Positions 17,687 to 26,036 of a DNA stretch of 64,000 bases are shown here, piece after piece. The DNA is from Nodosilinea sp. FACHB-141 (GTDB lineage Bacteria > Cyanobacteriota > Cyanobacteriia > Phormidesmidales > Phormidesmidaceae), in NCBI RefSeq assembly GCF_014696135.1, contig NZ_JACJPP010000012.1, forward strand, positions 62,001-126,000, read 5' to 3'. Made by a program: the position numbers and the translations under genes. Within the stretch, counting starts at the first letter, position 1. The number at the start of each line of letters is the position of its first letter. The notes beneath the pieces were generated by a model, which did no database searches, had not been told where the DNA came from, and saw only the letters and a list, made by a program, of their open reading frames with translations.

Positions 17687-18355
17687 TTATGGGGTGTTGA
17701 TATTCAACAGTGAACCGGCGGTGTAGCGAGCAATGGCGTGGCGCGATCGCAGGCAGAGAAAATCGGCGGCGGTTAAGCTTTCCTTAGCTTTCCCTGGCGC
17801 CGTGGCCCAACCCACTACCGACTGAGGATGCTGCCAGAGGTGGAGATGCGGCACGGCCGGATCGGCGTAAAAATCGACATCTCCTGCTCCCAAACAGCGA
17901 GAGGTGTTGTGGGTGGTGCGATCGTGGCTGAGTCGATAGGTTGGCACCTTGGGGTCGCGGGGCACGCCCCAGCCGTCTGCCATCAAGAGGGCCAGCACTG
18001 GCCCTTGGTAACGGTGCCAGTGAGTAGCCAGGGCCGCTGCCCCTACACAGCCCGCGCTAAATGCCCAAATCACAAGTGCTGGCGGTGCACCTTCAGGGAG
18101 GGTGTGGTCTAGGTTATTTCTCGGAGTTGTGAGGCTTGACGCTCCTGTTAGCTCGTTGCTTAACTCAACCCTAGCCTCAAGAGCTTGGCGCAGGGCAAAA
18201 GGTGAGAGCACGCCCAGAGTGGAACGAGGCGCATAAACAACCTGGCTGTATTGGCTCAGGGCCTCATCTTTGGCGATCGTAGCCAAAATCTGCCCTGTGT
18301 AGCTAGGCGGGTGTATGCCGCCACAGATCAATAAAACAATTTGCCGCAGTGCCAC
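17687..18355 (-). CDS. Conserved hypothetical protein, alpha/beta-hydrolase-like
   Basis: 222 residues. The N-terminal strand IVLLICGGIHPPSYT and the mid-protein segment LVIWAFSAGCVGAAALATHW resemble an alpha/beta-hydrolase core, with Ser in FSAGC as a possible nucleophile elbow; LLMADGWGVP could supply an acidic residue and HLHLWQHPQSVVGW a His. The match is structural impression only. No signal peptide or membrane anchor is evident. It lies upstream of ilvB on the same strand with a 195-bp gap, so a shared transcript is uncertain. Confidence 0.55.
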   Translation of the reverse strand: MALRQIVLLICGGIHPPSYTGQILATIAKDEALSQYSQVVYAPRSTLGVLSPFALRQALEARVELSNELTGASSLTTPRNNLDHTLPEGAPPALVIWAFSAGCVGAAALATHWHRYQGPVLALLMADGWGVPRDPKVPTYRLSHDRTTHNTSRCLGAGDVDFYADPAVPHLHLWQHPQSVVGWATAPGKAKESLTAADFLCLRSRHAIARYTAGSLLNINTP

Positions 18356-18798
18356 CGCTTACCACATTCTTTGTTGATTGGGTCGAGATTTGCTCAACAG
18401 ACACGCATCGTAATAGCTAGGAGAATAACACTCCTGCTAGAAACAACAACGATTGAGAAACGAGTCAGTTTACGTAGTTTTTATAATCGTTCGAAAGAGA
18501 AAAATGATTTTTTCCTAAAACTTAGGTAAGGGGATCGCCATCGGCGCACATATATAGGGAATATCTAAGGTCAGTTGGGAGGTGCTTCACTGCAAAGCTT
18601 TAGAACATTTCTATTGACCGGCTTTAGCCGTCGCTTCAAATCAATCCCTAAGCTGAGCTGGTCTATTCGGTGAACCAGTTTTTCAACTATTTAACATTGC
18701 TCACAGGCTTTTCTTAGCTTGTTTAGACTGATCCCCAGTTCGTGAGTGAAGTATCTACTCCTGATCTTGCCGCTTAATACTCCTGGAGTTTAATTCAA
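18356..18798. other. 443-bp intergenic region, mostly featureless
   Basis: No coding region recognised. It contains a consensus-like TATAAT (18482-18487) and an imperfect AGGAG/CTCCT inverted repeat near 18420-18436 that could belong to divergent promoters for the flanking genes. A TCCTGGAG ribosome site precedes the gene at 18799. Confidence 0.3.
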
Positions 18799-19155
18799 AT
18801 GGCTCAAACCATTGTCAACCTAACTTTACCGATCGTAACAGATAAGATTGACGCTATTTTGGCAGCCTATCCGCTCTACGAATATCGCCAGGTTTTTGCG
18901 GTTCCTGAACTGCGGCAAAAACTGACCGCCTACGTTCTAGCTCGGCTGCCCGTTGTCTACGTCACGATGGACAGCAGAACTGCCGGCGATATGGCACCGA
19001 CAGGGCACTGCTACTCCTCTGAACAGCACAATCAGATCAATCAGCTGATTCATCAAGGAATTGAGGCTTTGCTGGGTCGGCCTGAGATTGAGCAGCGTCG
19101 CCCTAGCGCTGAGCGGGTTGAGGCTGAGCCCATTCCATCAAGCTGGTTCGGATAG
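18799..19155 (+). CDS. Small conserved protein, possible ComFB-like
   Basis: 118-residue soluble protein. The segment LTAYVLARLPVVYVT (residues ~47-61) resembles the AYALNRLPPLYAT core of cyanobacterial ComFB-family proteins, which bind cyclic dinucleotides and are linked to motility and competence. The rest (TLPIVTDKIDAIL at the start, EQHNQINQLIHQGIEALLG later) is helical and the tail is Glu/Pro-rich and probably disordered. The ComFB assignment is tentative. It precedes a degenerate histidine kinase on the same strand by 147 bp, which would suit a signalling role. Confidence 0.5.
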   Translation: MAQTIVNLTLPIVTDKIDAILAAYPLYEYRQVFAVPELRQKLTAYVLARLPVVYVTMDSRTAGDMAPTGHCYSSEQHNQINQLIHQGIEALLGRPEIEQRRPSAERVEAEPIPSSWFG

Positions 19156-19302
19156 ATTGGCCGGGTTTCCGTTCGGTTCTACCCATAGCTCAATCATGAT
19201 TAAGGGCGTAGTCTCGTAATAGACGGTGGGTTGTCTGAGTGGGCAACCTGCTGACTGTGGCCTAAATGCCGTAGTTGGCCGATCGCAGAGACAGGTGACG
19301 CC

Positions 19303-20886
19303 TTGGTGCAGCAGTTTCTACCCCTTAGTCCATTGCTCAGTGAGCAGCAGCTTCCCTCTGGCCCTCGGCCAGAGGCGGCCCATTGGCAGCCTGGAGCTGG
19401 TGCTAGCGCACCCCAGGCCCATATTCAGGCTGAGCAGGAGTGGCTGAGCGGCCTTACAGCCCTGATCCGACTGCTACTCGAGTTTCCTCCCAACTCTGCT
19501 GAGTCAGAGGTGGGGGGGCTGATGCCGCTGATGGGAGGTGTGCTGTCGGGGCCATTCCCGGTGCTGCCCGATCGCCTCAATGGGCAGCGGTTGAATCACT
19601 GGCTTTTGGTGCCCGAACAACTGGAGCAGATTCTGGCCGTAACCCGCCCGCTGCTGCCAGGCCAAGGCAAGGGAGTGGCAGCCGCTCCCGCCTGTGATCT
19701 ACAGATGGTGCCCCTAACCAGCAGTGATCCGCTGGTGGGAGAACGGTTTTGTCTGCTGCTGACCCAGCACCTCAGCCTGCTGCTGGTGTTGGGCTACGAT
19801 GCCCATGGCCTCCCCCAGTTTCAGTTTTCCTTTGCTCCTGAGGTGGTGGAGCAGGGCTGGCAACGCTTGCGCGATCGCGTTGTGGCTACCCGTCCCCCCC
19901 TGGTGCAGGCCCTCGATCGCCTGATCGAACAGTTTCCTCCAGTCGAGCCCAACTATCGTTTGGTGACTCGCTACAGCCATTTGCTCATGGCACAACTGCG
20001 CCATCTGCCTCATGGGGCAGCAGAGGCTGAGGTCCATGGATCGGCTGTGACTATGCCGGCTTTGGCGCTGCCTGCTCGTCCTACCGTGGCAGCCTTTCAG
20101 ACTGACTCGCCCCCTCATTTTGAACCTGTACTCGGCAGTGCTGCTGAGGCAAACCCTGAGCCCGCTGCGGAGAGTAGCCCCGACACCGAGCTGCTCAAGG
20201 CGATGGCCCACGAAATTCGCACGCCTTTGACAACGATTCGCACGCTGACGCGATCGCTGCTCAAGCGCAAAGATATCAGCGATGAAGTGGGTAAGCGTCT
20301 GCGGCTGATCGATCGCGAATGCACCCAGCAAATCGATCGCTTTAGCCTGATTTTTCGGGCCGTAGAGCTAGAGACTGATCGGACGGCTAGGCCGCGATCG
20401 CCCCTGTCGGCAATTTCTCTCAACCAGCTGTTTGACGATGCCATTCCTCGCTGGCAGCAGCAGGCCAGTCGCCGCAACCTCAGTTTGACGGTGAATGTAC
20501 CCCCCTGTCTGCCCATGGTAAATAGCGATCCAGCCATGTTGACCCAGGTGCTGACTGGGTTAATCGATCGCTTTACCCACAGCTTGCCCCCTTACAGCCA
20601 CATTGAGCTGGCGGTCACCCTGGCTGGGCACCAGCTCAAGCTACAGTTTCAGTCGCTGCCTCCCACAGGCAGTGATGATCAGCTCAAGCATGATCCCTTC
20701 TCATCGCCCTTTAAAGCTTTGGGGCAGCTGCTGATGTTTCAGCCTGAAACCGGCGGCCTCAGCCTTAACCTCAACGCCACTAAGAATTTGTTTCAGGCCT
20801 TGGGCGGCAAACTCATCGTGCGGCAGCGTCCTCAGGCTGGCGAAGTGCTGACGGTATTTTTGCCCTTGGAGACTAAAACACTGTAG
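19303..20886 (+). CDS. Histidine kinase-like protein with degenerate ATPase
   Basis: About 527 residues, soluble. The N-terminal ~280 residues form a cyanobacterial sensor region without recognisable PAS, GAF or membrane segments. The HisKA box is intact (KAMAHEIRTPLTTI, phospho-acceptor H303). The C-terminal GHKL domain appears degenerate: where the N-box should read like LxxNAxK it has LIDRFTHS, and no DxGxG G1 box is visible, although TGGLSLNL resembles a G2 box. It may therefore be a phospho-acceptor that depends on another kinase. The start is uncertain: TTG 19303 or GTG 19306 follow an AGGTG. It ends at a strong terminator. Confidence 0.75.
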   Translation: MVQQFLPLSPLLSEQQLPSGPRPEAAHWQPGAGASAPQAHIQAEQEWLSGLTALIRLLLEFPPNSAESEVGGLMPLMGGVLSGPFPVLPDRLNGQRLNHWLLVPEQLEQILAVTRPLLPGQGKGVAAAPACDLQMVPLTSSDPLVGERFCLLLTQHLSLLLVLGYDAHGLPQFQFSFAPEVVEQGWQRLRDRVVATRPPLVQALDRLIEQFPPVEPNYRLVTRYSHLLMAQLRHLPHGAAEAEVHGSAVTMPALALPARPTVAAFQTDSPPHFEPVLGSAAEANPEPAAESSPDTELLKAMAHEIRTPLTTIRTLTRSLLKRKDISDEVGKRLRLIDRECTQQIDRFSLIFRAVELETDRTARPRSPLSAISLNQLFDDAIPRWQQQASRRNLSLTVNVPPCLPMVNSDPAMLTQVLTGLIDRFTHSLPPYSHIELAVTLAGHQLKLQFQSLPPTGSDDQLKHDPFSSPFKALGQLLMFQPETGGLSLNLNATKNLFQALGGKLIVRQRPQAGEVLTVFLPLETKTL

Positions 20887-20910
20887 GCCGCTGTGGATTT
20901 TGGACTTGAT

Positions 20911-20939
20911 AGGGATCTTCTGTGGAGGGTCCCTTTTTT
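20911..20939 (+). terminator. Intrinsic terminator after the 19303 kinase-like gene
   Basis: AGGGATC (20911-20917) pairs with GGTCCCT (20928-20934), one G-U pair, ten-base loop, followed directly by a six-T run (20934-20939). Confidence 0.8.
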
Positions 20940-21093
20940 GATGTTTGAGTAATTACCCCGAGAAAACAAACCAGTTTTCTAAGCTGGTGGTCAAAACTTA
21001 CGGGTTCTTAGCTAAATAGCTAAATTCTGAGCTTTATCACTGCTATTCGTTTAACCCTCTTGGGTAATCTCAGGCAGAGCTTTTGTGTCGAGG

Positions 21094-21300
21094 CCAGCGA
21101 TCGATGAATAAGCGTGGCATTAGCTGAGCCCTTCGGTCGGTGTCTGGGGCTAGTACCCGCCCTCCTGAACCCTGTGCTCGTAGCAGACGCGCATGTTTCC
21201 CTTCTAAGTGAGGGCATTCCTTGGTGATAGCGGTGGGGTAAGACTTAGCCGACTAGCTAGTTGCTTTTAGCTAGGGAACGCAGCTCTCAAAGGTCGCTGG
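21094..21300 (+). ncRNA. Structured RNA candidate, 6S RNA-like
   Basis: A ~207-base non-coding stretch folds on paper into a long rod. The ends pair over nine positions (CCAGCGATC 21094-21102 with GGTCGCTGG 21292-21300, one G-U). Inside, GGCTA and TACCC pair with GGGTA and TAGCC, and GCCCTC pairs with GAGGGC to close a long irregular apical arm (GAAC/GTTTC, TGTGC/GCGCA). On the 3' side CTAGCT/AGCTAG forms a small hairpin. Closed ends, an asymmetric internal bubble, an apical rod and the size resemble 6S RNA. Strand and exact ends are assumed from position. No family search was possible. Confidence 0.5.
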
Positions 21301-21337
21301 ATTCTGTTGCTGACTTCAGATTCATCTAAGGATCTCC

Positions 21338-22126
21338 ATGACTGCGCCGCTACTCTCCCAGAATCAACAAGTCGCTGTTCCAGGGATCTTAGGCGGCCTT
21401 GGCCCCATGGCCCATGTGCAGTTTGAGCAGCGGCTAATTCAGCGCAATGTGAGCCGAGGTGCCACCGGCGATCAAGATCATCCCGTGTGGCTCCTGGTCA
21501 ACGGCACCACAATCCCTAACCGCACGGCAAGCTTGCAGGGCACTGGTCCAGACTGCGTGCCGGATCTGGTGCGCTACGGTCAGCTGCTAGAGCGAGCCGG
21601 GGCTAACTTTTTAATCGTCACCTGTAACACGGCCCACGGCGTCTACGACCAGGTGCAGGCTCAGCTTGGCATTCCCTGGATTCACCTCATGGCCTGCACC
21701 ACGAGTTACATTCGCCAGACCCATCCCAGAATGCAGCGGATTGGAGTGCTAGCCACTGACGGTACCCTACAGTGCGGTTTGTATAGCCGCAGCTTGAGTC
21801 AGGTGGGACTCATCCCTATGGGCTTTGAGCAGCAGTCTCCTTGGCAAGATTTGGTGATGCAGTCGATCTACCACCCCGATTGGGGCATAAAGACCACAGG
21901 GACTCAGGTATCTACTAAAGCACTGACCGTATTGGAGCAGGCGACGAGCTGGCTTAAAACCCAAGGGGCTGAGGTAGTAATAGCGGGTTGCACAGAATTG
22001 TCTGTGGCTTTTGCCCAAATGCCATCGCTTCCCCTGCCCTGGGTGGATCCGTTAGAGGTGGTGGCCGACATCACTTTGGATTTAGCTTGGGGGGTTCGGT
22101 CTCTGCCGCTCTGGCAAGCTGCTTAG
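21338..22126 (+). CDS. Aspartate/glutamate racemase family protein
   Basis: 262 residues, cofactor-independent Asp/Glu racemase superfamily. Opening GGLGPMAHVQFEQ and the two catalytic-cysteine motifs VTCNTAHG (residues ~92-99) and AGCTELS (~215-221) are intact, so an active two-base racemase is expected. Substrate specificity (Asp, Glu or other) cannot be read. It has a ribosome-site-like GGATCTCC before ATG and is followed after 7 bp by a binding-protein gene, with a symporter and sensor beyond, all tightly spaced. The context suggests it works on the amino acid that these neighbours capture and import. Confidence 0.85.
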   Translation: MTAPLLSQNQQVAVPGILGGLGPMAHVQFEQRLIQRNVSRGATGDQDHPVWLLVNGTTIPNRTASLQGTGPDCVPDLVRYGQLLERAGANFLIVTCNTAHGVYDQVQAQLGIPWIHLMACTTSYIRQTHPRMQRIGVLATDGTLQCGLYSRSLSQVGLIPMGFEQQSPWQDLVMQSIYHPDWGIKTTGTQVSTKALTVLEQATSWLKTQGAEVVIAGCTELSVAFAQMPSLPLPWVDPLEVVADITLDLAWGVRSLPLWQAA

Positions 22127-22133
22127 GAGAAAG

Positions 22134-23162
22134 ATGGCGCAGAAATTGATGGCAATTCCAGATCCTTATTCTCCGAAAGCATGGCTCAGATTGAGGAGAG
22201 CGAGAACCAGCGAGTGGCTAAGTAATCTGGCGCTTGGATTCGTGCTGCCTTTCTGTTTAGTCTTGACTCTTGGATTGAGCGATGTCGCCCAAGCGGCTCC
22301 TAAGGTGGCTACTAGCGTCAATGCCACAGCGGCTCGTGCTACTGGATCTTCCCAGTCTCGACCACCGGCTTCTGCCCCAACCCCAGCGCAGCTGCCAGCG
22401 ATGCCGCCAGATATTCAAGGCATTTTGCAGCGAGGCAAGCTGACGGTGGCGGTGCTGGCCAAAGACAATGCGCCTTTTTTTATGCAGACGGAGGCACAGC
22501 TCAGTGGGTTAGACATTCAACTGGCTCGCGCCCTGGCTGATCAGTTAGGGGTGAGTCTCGACATTACCCGCTCGGCTCAAACCTTTGATCAGGTGGTAGA
22601 TACGGTCTATGGGCAAAAGGCCGATCTGGCAATTTCTAAAATTAGCCGCACCCTCAAGCGGGCGCAGCGGGTGCGCTTTTCGCAGCCTTACCTGCGCATG
22701 CGCCAGGGGCTGCTAGTGAACCGTCTGCAAATGGCGGAGCAAACCCAGGGGCGATCGATAGTTGAAACCATTCGCGATCTGCGAGGCCAGGTGGGGGTGA
22801 TCAAGGGATCATCCTACGTGGGGTTTTTGAAGCAGAAGTTTCCCCAGGCCACCATCGTGGAATATCCCACCTGGGAAGACGTTGTGGAAGCGGTGGTGCG
22901 GGGCGATATTCTAGCCGCCTACCGGGATGAGCTGGAAGTGAAGAAGGTGGTCCGCACCCGACCTGATGCGGCGCTACAGCTGCAAACTATTGCCCTGACC
23001 GACACCCAAGACTCTTTGGCCGTGGTGCTGCCCTGGAGCAGTGCCCATCTGCTCGCCTTTGTCGATCAGTATCTGGATACTCTGACGGCCCAATACACCG
23101 TAGATACGGTGCTGGATGAATATGCCGCCTACTGGGCTGCCCAAAGCCCGCCGCAACCGTAG
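22134..23162 (+). CDS. Amino-acid type periplasmic substrate-binding protein
   Basis: 342 residues. A long N-region is followed by a hydrophobic signal helix (~33-50) ending AQA-AP, then an Ala/Pro-rich spacer and an SBP-bac-3 fold: ILQRGKLTVAVLAKDNAPFF, SGLDIQLARALADQLGVSL, KADLAISKISRTLKRAQRVRFS as separate stretches, and GVIKGSSYVGFL. These are hallmarks of polar amino-acid binding proteins of ABC systems. Oddly, no ABC permease or ATPase is present; the next gene is a secondary symporter. The start has an excellent AGGAG ribosome site and lies 7 bp after the racemase. It may deliver ligand to the symporter or act in sensing. Confidence 0.85.
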   Translation: MAQKLMAIPDPYSPKAWLRLRRARTSEWLSNLALGFVLPFCLVLTLGLSDVAQAAPKVATSVNATAARATGSSQSRPPASAPTPAQLPAMPPDIQGILQRGKLTVAVLAKDNAPFFMQTEAQLSGLDIQLARALADQLGVSLDITRSAQTFDQVVDTVYGQKADLAISKISRTLKRAQRVRFSQPYLRMRQGLLVNRLQMAEQTQGRSIVETIRDLRGQVGVIKGSSYVGFLKQKFPQATIVEYPTWEDVVEAVVRGDILAAYRDELEVKKVVRTRPDAALQLQTIALTDTQDSLAVVLPWSSAHLLAFVDQYLDTLTAQYTVDTVLDEYAAYWAAQSPPQP

Positions 23163-23177
23163 TTTTTGACAACACCC

Positions 23178-24461
23178 ATGGTCCCTTTGAAAGCTTATCT
23201 TCCCCGTCGGGTTTCTGTTGAATGGTTACGCAGCCCCTGGGCAATTTTGATCAGCGGTGGCTTGGGCGTATTGATTGGTACCACCCAACCCCAGGTGGCG
23301 TTGTGGATTGCTCCCTTTGGCACCCTTTACTTAGGGTTGCTGAAGATGTGCGTGCTGCCGATTTTGCTGGCGGCCATTACTAACAGCTTGGGGCGACTGA
23401 TGCAGAGCCACGATGCTCGGCAGTATGTGCAGCGCATTGTGGTGGTGTTTCCGCTGAGCCTGCTGGGAGTGAGCGCGATCGCCGCGGCGATCGCCGCCCT
23501 CGCTGGCCCTGGGCGCAACCTCACCACAGATACCCTGCAAACGCTGGGGGTGCTGGTCAACCAGTCGGGTGTGGATCTGGAAATGGCCCTAAGCGGACCC
23601 CTGCCGGAAGCCTCAGGGAGCGATGTTAACGCCCTGGTCAACAGTATGGTGCCCGACAATATCTTTGCTGCCCTTAGCGAAGGCCAAACCCTGAAGGTGC
23701 TGCTGTTTGCGATGATTTTTGGGGTTTCGCTGGGCTTGGTCAAAGCTTCGACCACGGCTGCCCTATTCGACACCCTCGACAGCCTCTACCAAGCATTTAA
23801 CAAAGTAATTTATGGGTTGACCTATCTGCTGCCCTTTGGCCTTTGCAGCCTGCTGGCCTACCAACTGTCTCAGGTGGGGATAGAGGTGCTGCTGTCGATG
23901 GTCGATTTTGTGGTGGTGGCGATCGCCACTTTTGCCCTGATCTACCTGATCAGCACCTTGGTGATCTGGCGGCGATCGGGGGCTGGGCTATGGCCCACTC
24001 TGCTAGCCCTTAAAGATCCCACCATTCTGTCTCTAGCCACCTCTAGCAGCTTAGTTTGCTTGCCAGCAGCAATCACTAGCCTCAGCGATCACCTCAGATT
24101 TAACTCGCAAACCACAAATTTAGTAACGCCCCTGGCTATTACCCTGTGTCGCTTTGGCTCAGTGGTGTATTTTGCCTCCGCCACATTATTTGTGGTGCAG
24201 CTCTATCAGCGCGATTTAGGACTAGCCGGTCTGGGCATAGTAATTGTGGGCTCTATTCTCGCGGGGATGGCCACCTCTGGGGTGACAGGCATTCTTACTC
24301 TGACCATGCTAGGGCTGGTGCTGGATCCTCTCAAGCTTCCTTTAGAAGCGGTGCTCGTTCTATTTATTGCCATTGACCCGTTGATGGACCCCTTCCGCAC
24401 CCTGGGCATTGTGCACACGGGAATGGCGGCTACGGCCCTGGTGGCGGAGCGCGAAAGGTAG
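23178..24461 (+). CDS. Dicarboxylate/amino acid:cation symporter (DAACS family)
   Basis: About 427 residues, polytopic. Family features include GLLKMCVLPILLAAITNSLGRL near the N-terminus, SGVTGILTLTMLGLVL (hairpin 2 region) and a final IDPLMDPFRTLGIVHTGMAATAL segment with the conserved Asp/Asn-Arg substrate site. Na+- or H+-driven uptake of glutamate, aspartate or C4-dicarboxylates is expected. Hairpin 1 sequence ATSSSLVCLPAAI replaces the usual Ser-rich SSSAATLP, a typical variation. ATG 23178 is chosen; TTG 23166 is also in frame, three bases after the upstream stop. Tight linkage to the binding-protein gene suggests a joint uptake unit. Confidence 0.88.
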   Translation: MVPLKAYLPRRVSVEWLRSPWAILISGGLGVLIGTTQPQVALWIAPFGTLYLGLLKMCVLPILLAAITNSLGRLMQSHDARQYVQRIVVVFPLSLLGVSAIAAAIAALAGPGRNLTTDTLQTLGVLVNQSGVDLEMALSGPLPEASGSDVNALVNSMVPDNIFAALSEGQTLKVLLFAMIFGVSLGLVKASTTAALFDTLDSLYQAFNKVIYGLTYLLPFGLCSLLAYQLSQVGIEVLLSMVDFVVVAIATFALIYLISTLVIWRRSGAGLWPTLLALKDPTILSLATSSSLVCLPAAITSLSDHLRFNSQTTNLVTPLAITLCRFGSVVYFASATLFVVQLYQRDLGLAGLGIVIVGSILAGMATSGVTGILTLTMLGLVLDPLKLPLEAVLVLFIAIDPLMDPFRTLGIVHTGMAATALVAERER

Positions 24462-24545
24462 AGAGATAAGGGGGTTGGCACCTGTCTCCTTTGCTTCTTG
24501 CCCTCAAACACCCGTTTATTCTCTGCCTTCTACCTCCTCCTTCCC

Positions 24546-26036
24546 ATGCCCCTTCGCTTTCCTAAACCGCCCGGTCTTAAAGCCACCCTTGTGGGAGCCA
24601 TGCTGCTGACGGTGGGGACGACGGCAGCGATCGTCTATGTGCCTTGGTCGCTGGTGTCAAAGCGCAACATTGACACCATTGTTGATCAGGTGAACCAGGA
24701 GATTACCCTAGGTACCTCTCAGGAGGTGGAGAAGCTGTTTAATAATGCCGACTCGGCGCAGTCGCTCTTAAACAGCAGCCTGGGACAGAATTTGATCGAT
24801 CTCACGAATCCTAAGGACCGAGAGCTGTTTTTGCTCAGCGTGCTGCGGGCCAACCCCAACTTTACCTGGGTGCAGTACGGCGAAGCCAACGGCGATTTTT
24901 TCGGCGCTCAGCGCACTCCTGATGGCCAGATGCACTTTCACCTGCGCGATTGGGATGAGAAAAGCCAAAGTACTACCGCTACGGTCAACACCTACAACGC
25001 CGAAGCTGAAGGGTTCATACCAGTGGGTACTGAGACCTACAAAATGGAGCCGTCGTTCTTTGCCCCCGATCGCCCCTGGTATCGGAGCGCCCTAGAATCT
25101 CCTCAAAAACGGGCCTGGACGGTATACGTTTACCGCACGACCAAAAGCCCAGGGTTAGATGCCACTACGGCTTTGGTCAATGCCCAGGGAGACGTATGGG
25201 GGGTGATTGGAGTCGGTATTGAGCTGACTCAGCTCTCGCACTATTTGCAGCAGTTAAAGGGTAGCCATGGGGGCGAGGCCTTTATCGTCAACGCTCAGCA
25301 AGAGTTGATTGCCTCTACCGACGTGGCCGAAGTGATGCCCGCCCAAGGACAAGATGCCGCTGACCCTCACCTCCAGCAGCTTGAGACCGTAGAAAACTCG
25401 TTGCTGAAAATTGCCAGCCAGACCCTGCGGGAGCAGGGGGTTGACTTGGAGGGGTTAAACGAATTACAGCGGTTTTCCTTTAAAGACCCCGCTACAGGGG
25501 AGCGCTACTCGATCTCGTTTACCCCCTTAGAACAGCTGGACTGGGTGGTAGGCACGGTCATCCCCGAGTCGAGCTACCTAGTAGAGGTCAACCGCAACAA
25601 GCGCACGCTGCTGGGTGTGATCGCTGTTTTTACAGGGCTAACGGCAGGGGCGGCGGTGCTGATGGCCGATCGCCTGATTGCCCGCCCGGTGCTCGGCATT
25701 GCTCGAACGGCGGCCGCCATTGAGGCTGAGAAGTTTGATCTGGGCCAGCTCGGGGCGATCGCCCGCCGCACTGACGAAATTGGCCAACTCGCTCGCGTGT
25801 TTGACCGCATGGCTCAGCAGGTCTACAGCCGCGAACAAAAGCTGAAGCAGCAGGTGCGCGACCTCCGGATCGAAATCGATGAAACCAAGCGCCAAAAACA
25901 GGTGCAAGAAATTGTCGAAACTGACTTTTTCCAAGATTTGGTGGCTAAAGCTCAAGTGCTACGCGATCGCAACAGCAGCAAAGCGATCGCTGCATCTGAA
26001 AGCAATAGAGCTGAAACGGCCAAATCCAGAATTTAG
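24546..26036 (+). CDS. Cache-HAMP membrane sensor without output domain
   Basis: About 496 residues. One N-terminal membrane helix (~12-35), a large periplasmic double-Cache region (motifs PSFFAPDRPWYRSA, WGVIGVGIELTQLS, VNAQQELIAS), a second membrane helix (~345-365), then HAMP (MADRLIARPVLGIARTA) and a terminal coiled coil with FFQDLVAKAQVL. No kinase, cyclase, phosphatase or methyl-accepting domain follows. The FFQ-L-AKA segment is usually seen before output domains in cyanobacterial sensors. Cache domains often bind amino acids, fitting the racemase, binding-protein and symporter genes just upstream. ATG 24546 gives a natural membrane-protein N-terminus; TTG 24498 is an alternative. Confidence 0.8.
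   Translation: MPLRFPKPPGLKATLVGAMLLTVGTTAAIVYVPWSLVSKRNIDTIVDQVNQEITLGTSQEVEKLFNNADSAQSLLNSSLGQNLIDLTNPKDRELFLLSVLRANPNFTWVQYGEANGDFFGAQRTPDGQMHFHLRDWDEKSQSTTATVNTYNAEAEGFIPVGTETYKMEPSFFAPDRPWYRSALESPQKRAWTVYVYRTTKSPGLDATTALVNAQGDVWGVIGVGIELTQLSHYLQQLKGSHGGEAFIVNAQQELIASTDVAEVMPAQGQDAADPHLQQLETVENSLLKIASQTLREQGVDLEGLNELQRFSFKDPATGERYSISFTPLEQLDWVVGTVIPESSYLVEVNRNKRTLLGVIAVFTGLTAGAAVLMADRLIARPVLGIARTAAAIEAEKFDLGQLGAIARRTDEIGQLARVFDRMAQQVYSREQKLKQQVRDLRIEIDETKRQKQVQEIVETDFFQDLVAKAQVLRDRNSSKAIAASESNRAETAKSRI

Noticed and set aside
19714-20331. 205-codon minus-strand frame inside the 19.3-kb kinase-like gene
   Set aside because: Opposite a well-supported plus-strand coding region with a clear H-box; no motif of its own.
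21020-21217. 65-codon minus-strand frame over the structured RNA candidate
   Set aside because: Basic, motif-free translation; the nested base pairing explains the region better.
20940-21337. tmRNA or RNase P RNA in the 21-kb gap
   Set aside because: No tag-peptide frame or tRNA-like acceptor, and none of the conserved RNase P core motifs; the rod-like fold suits 6S better.
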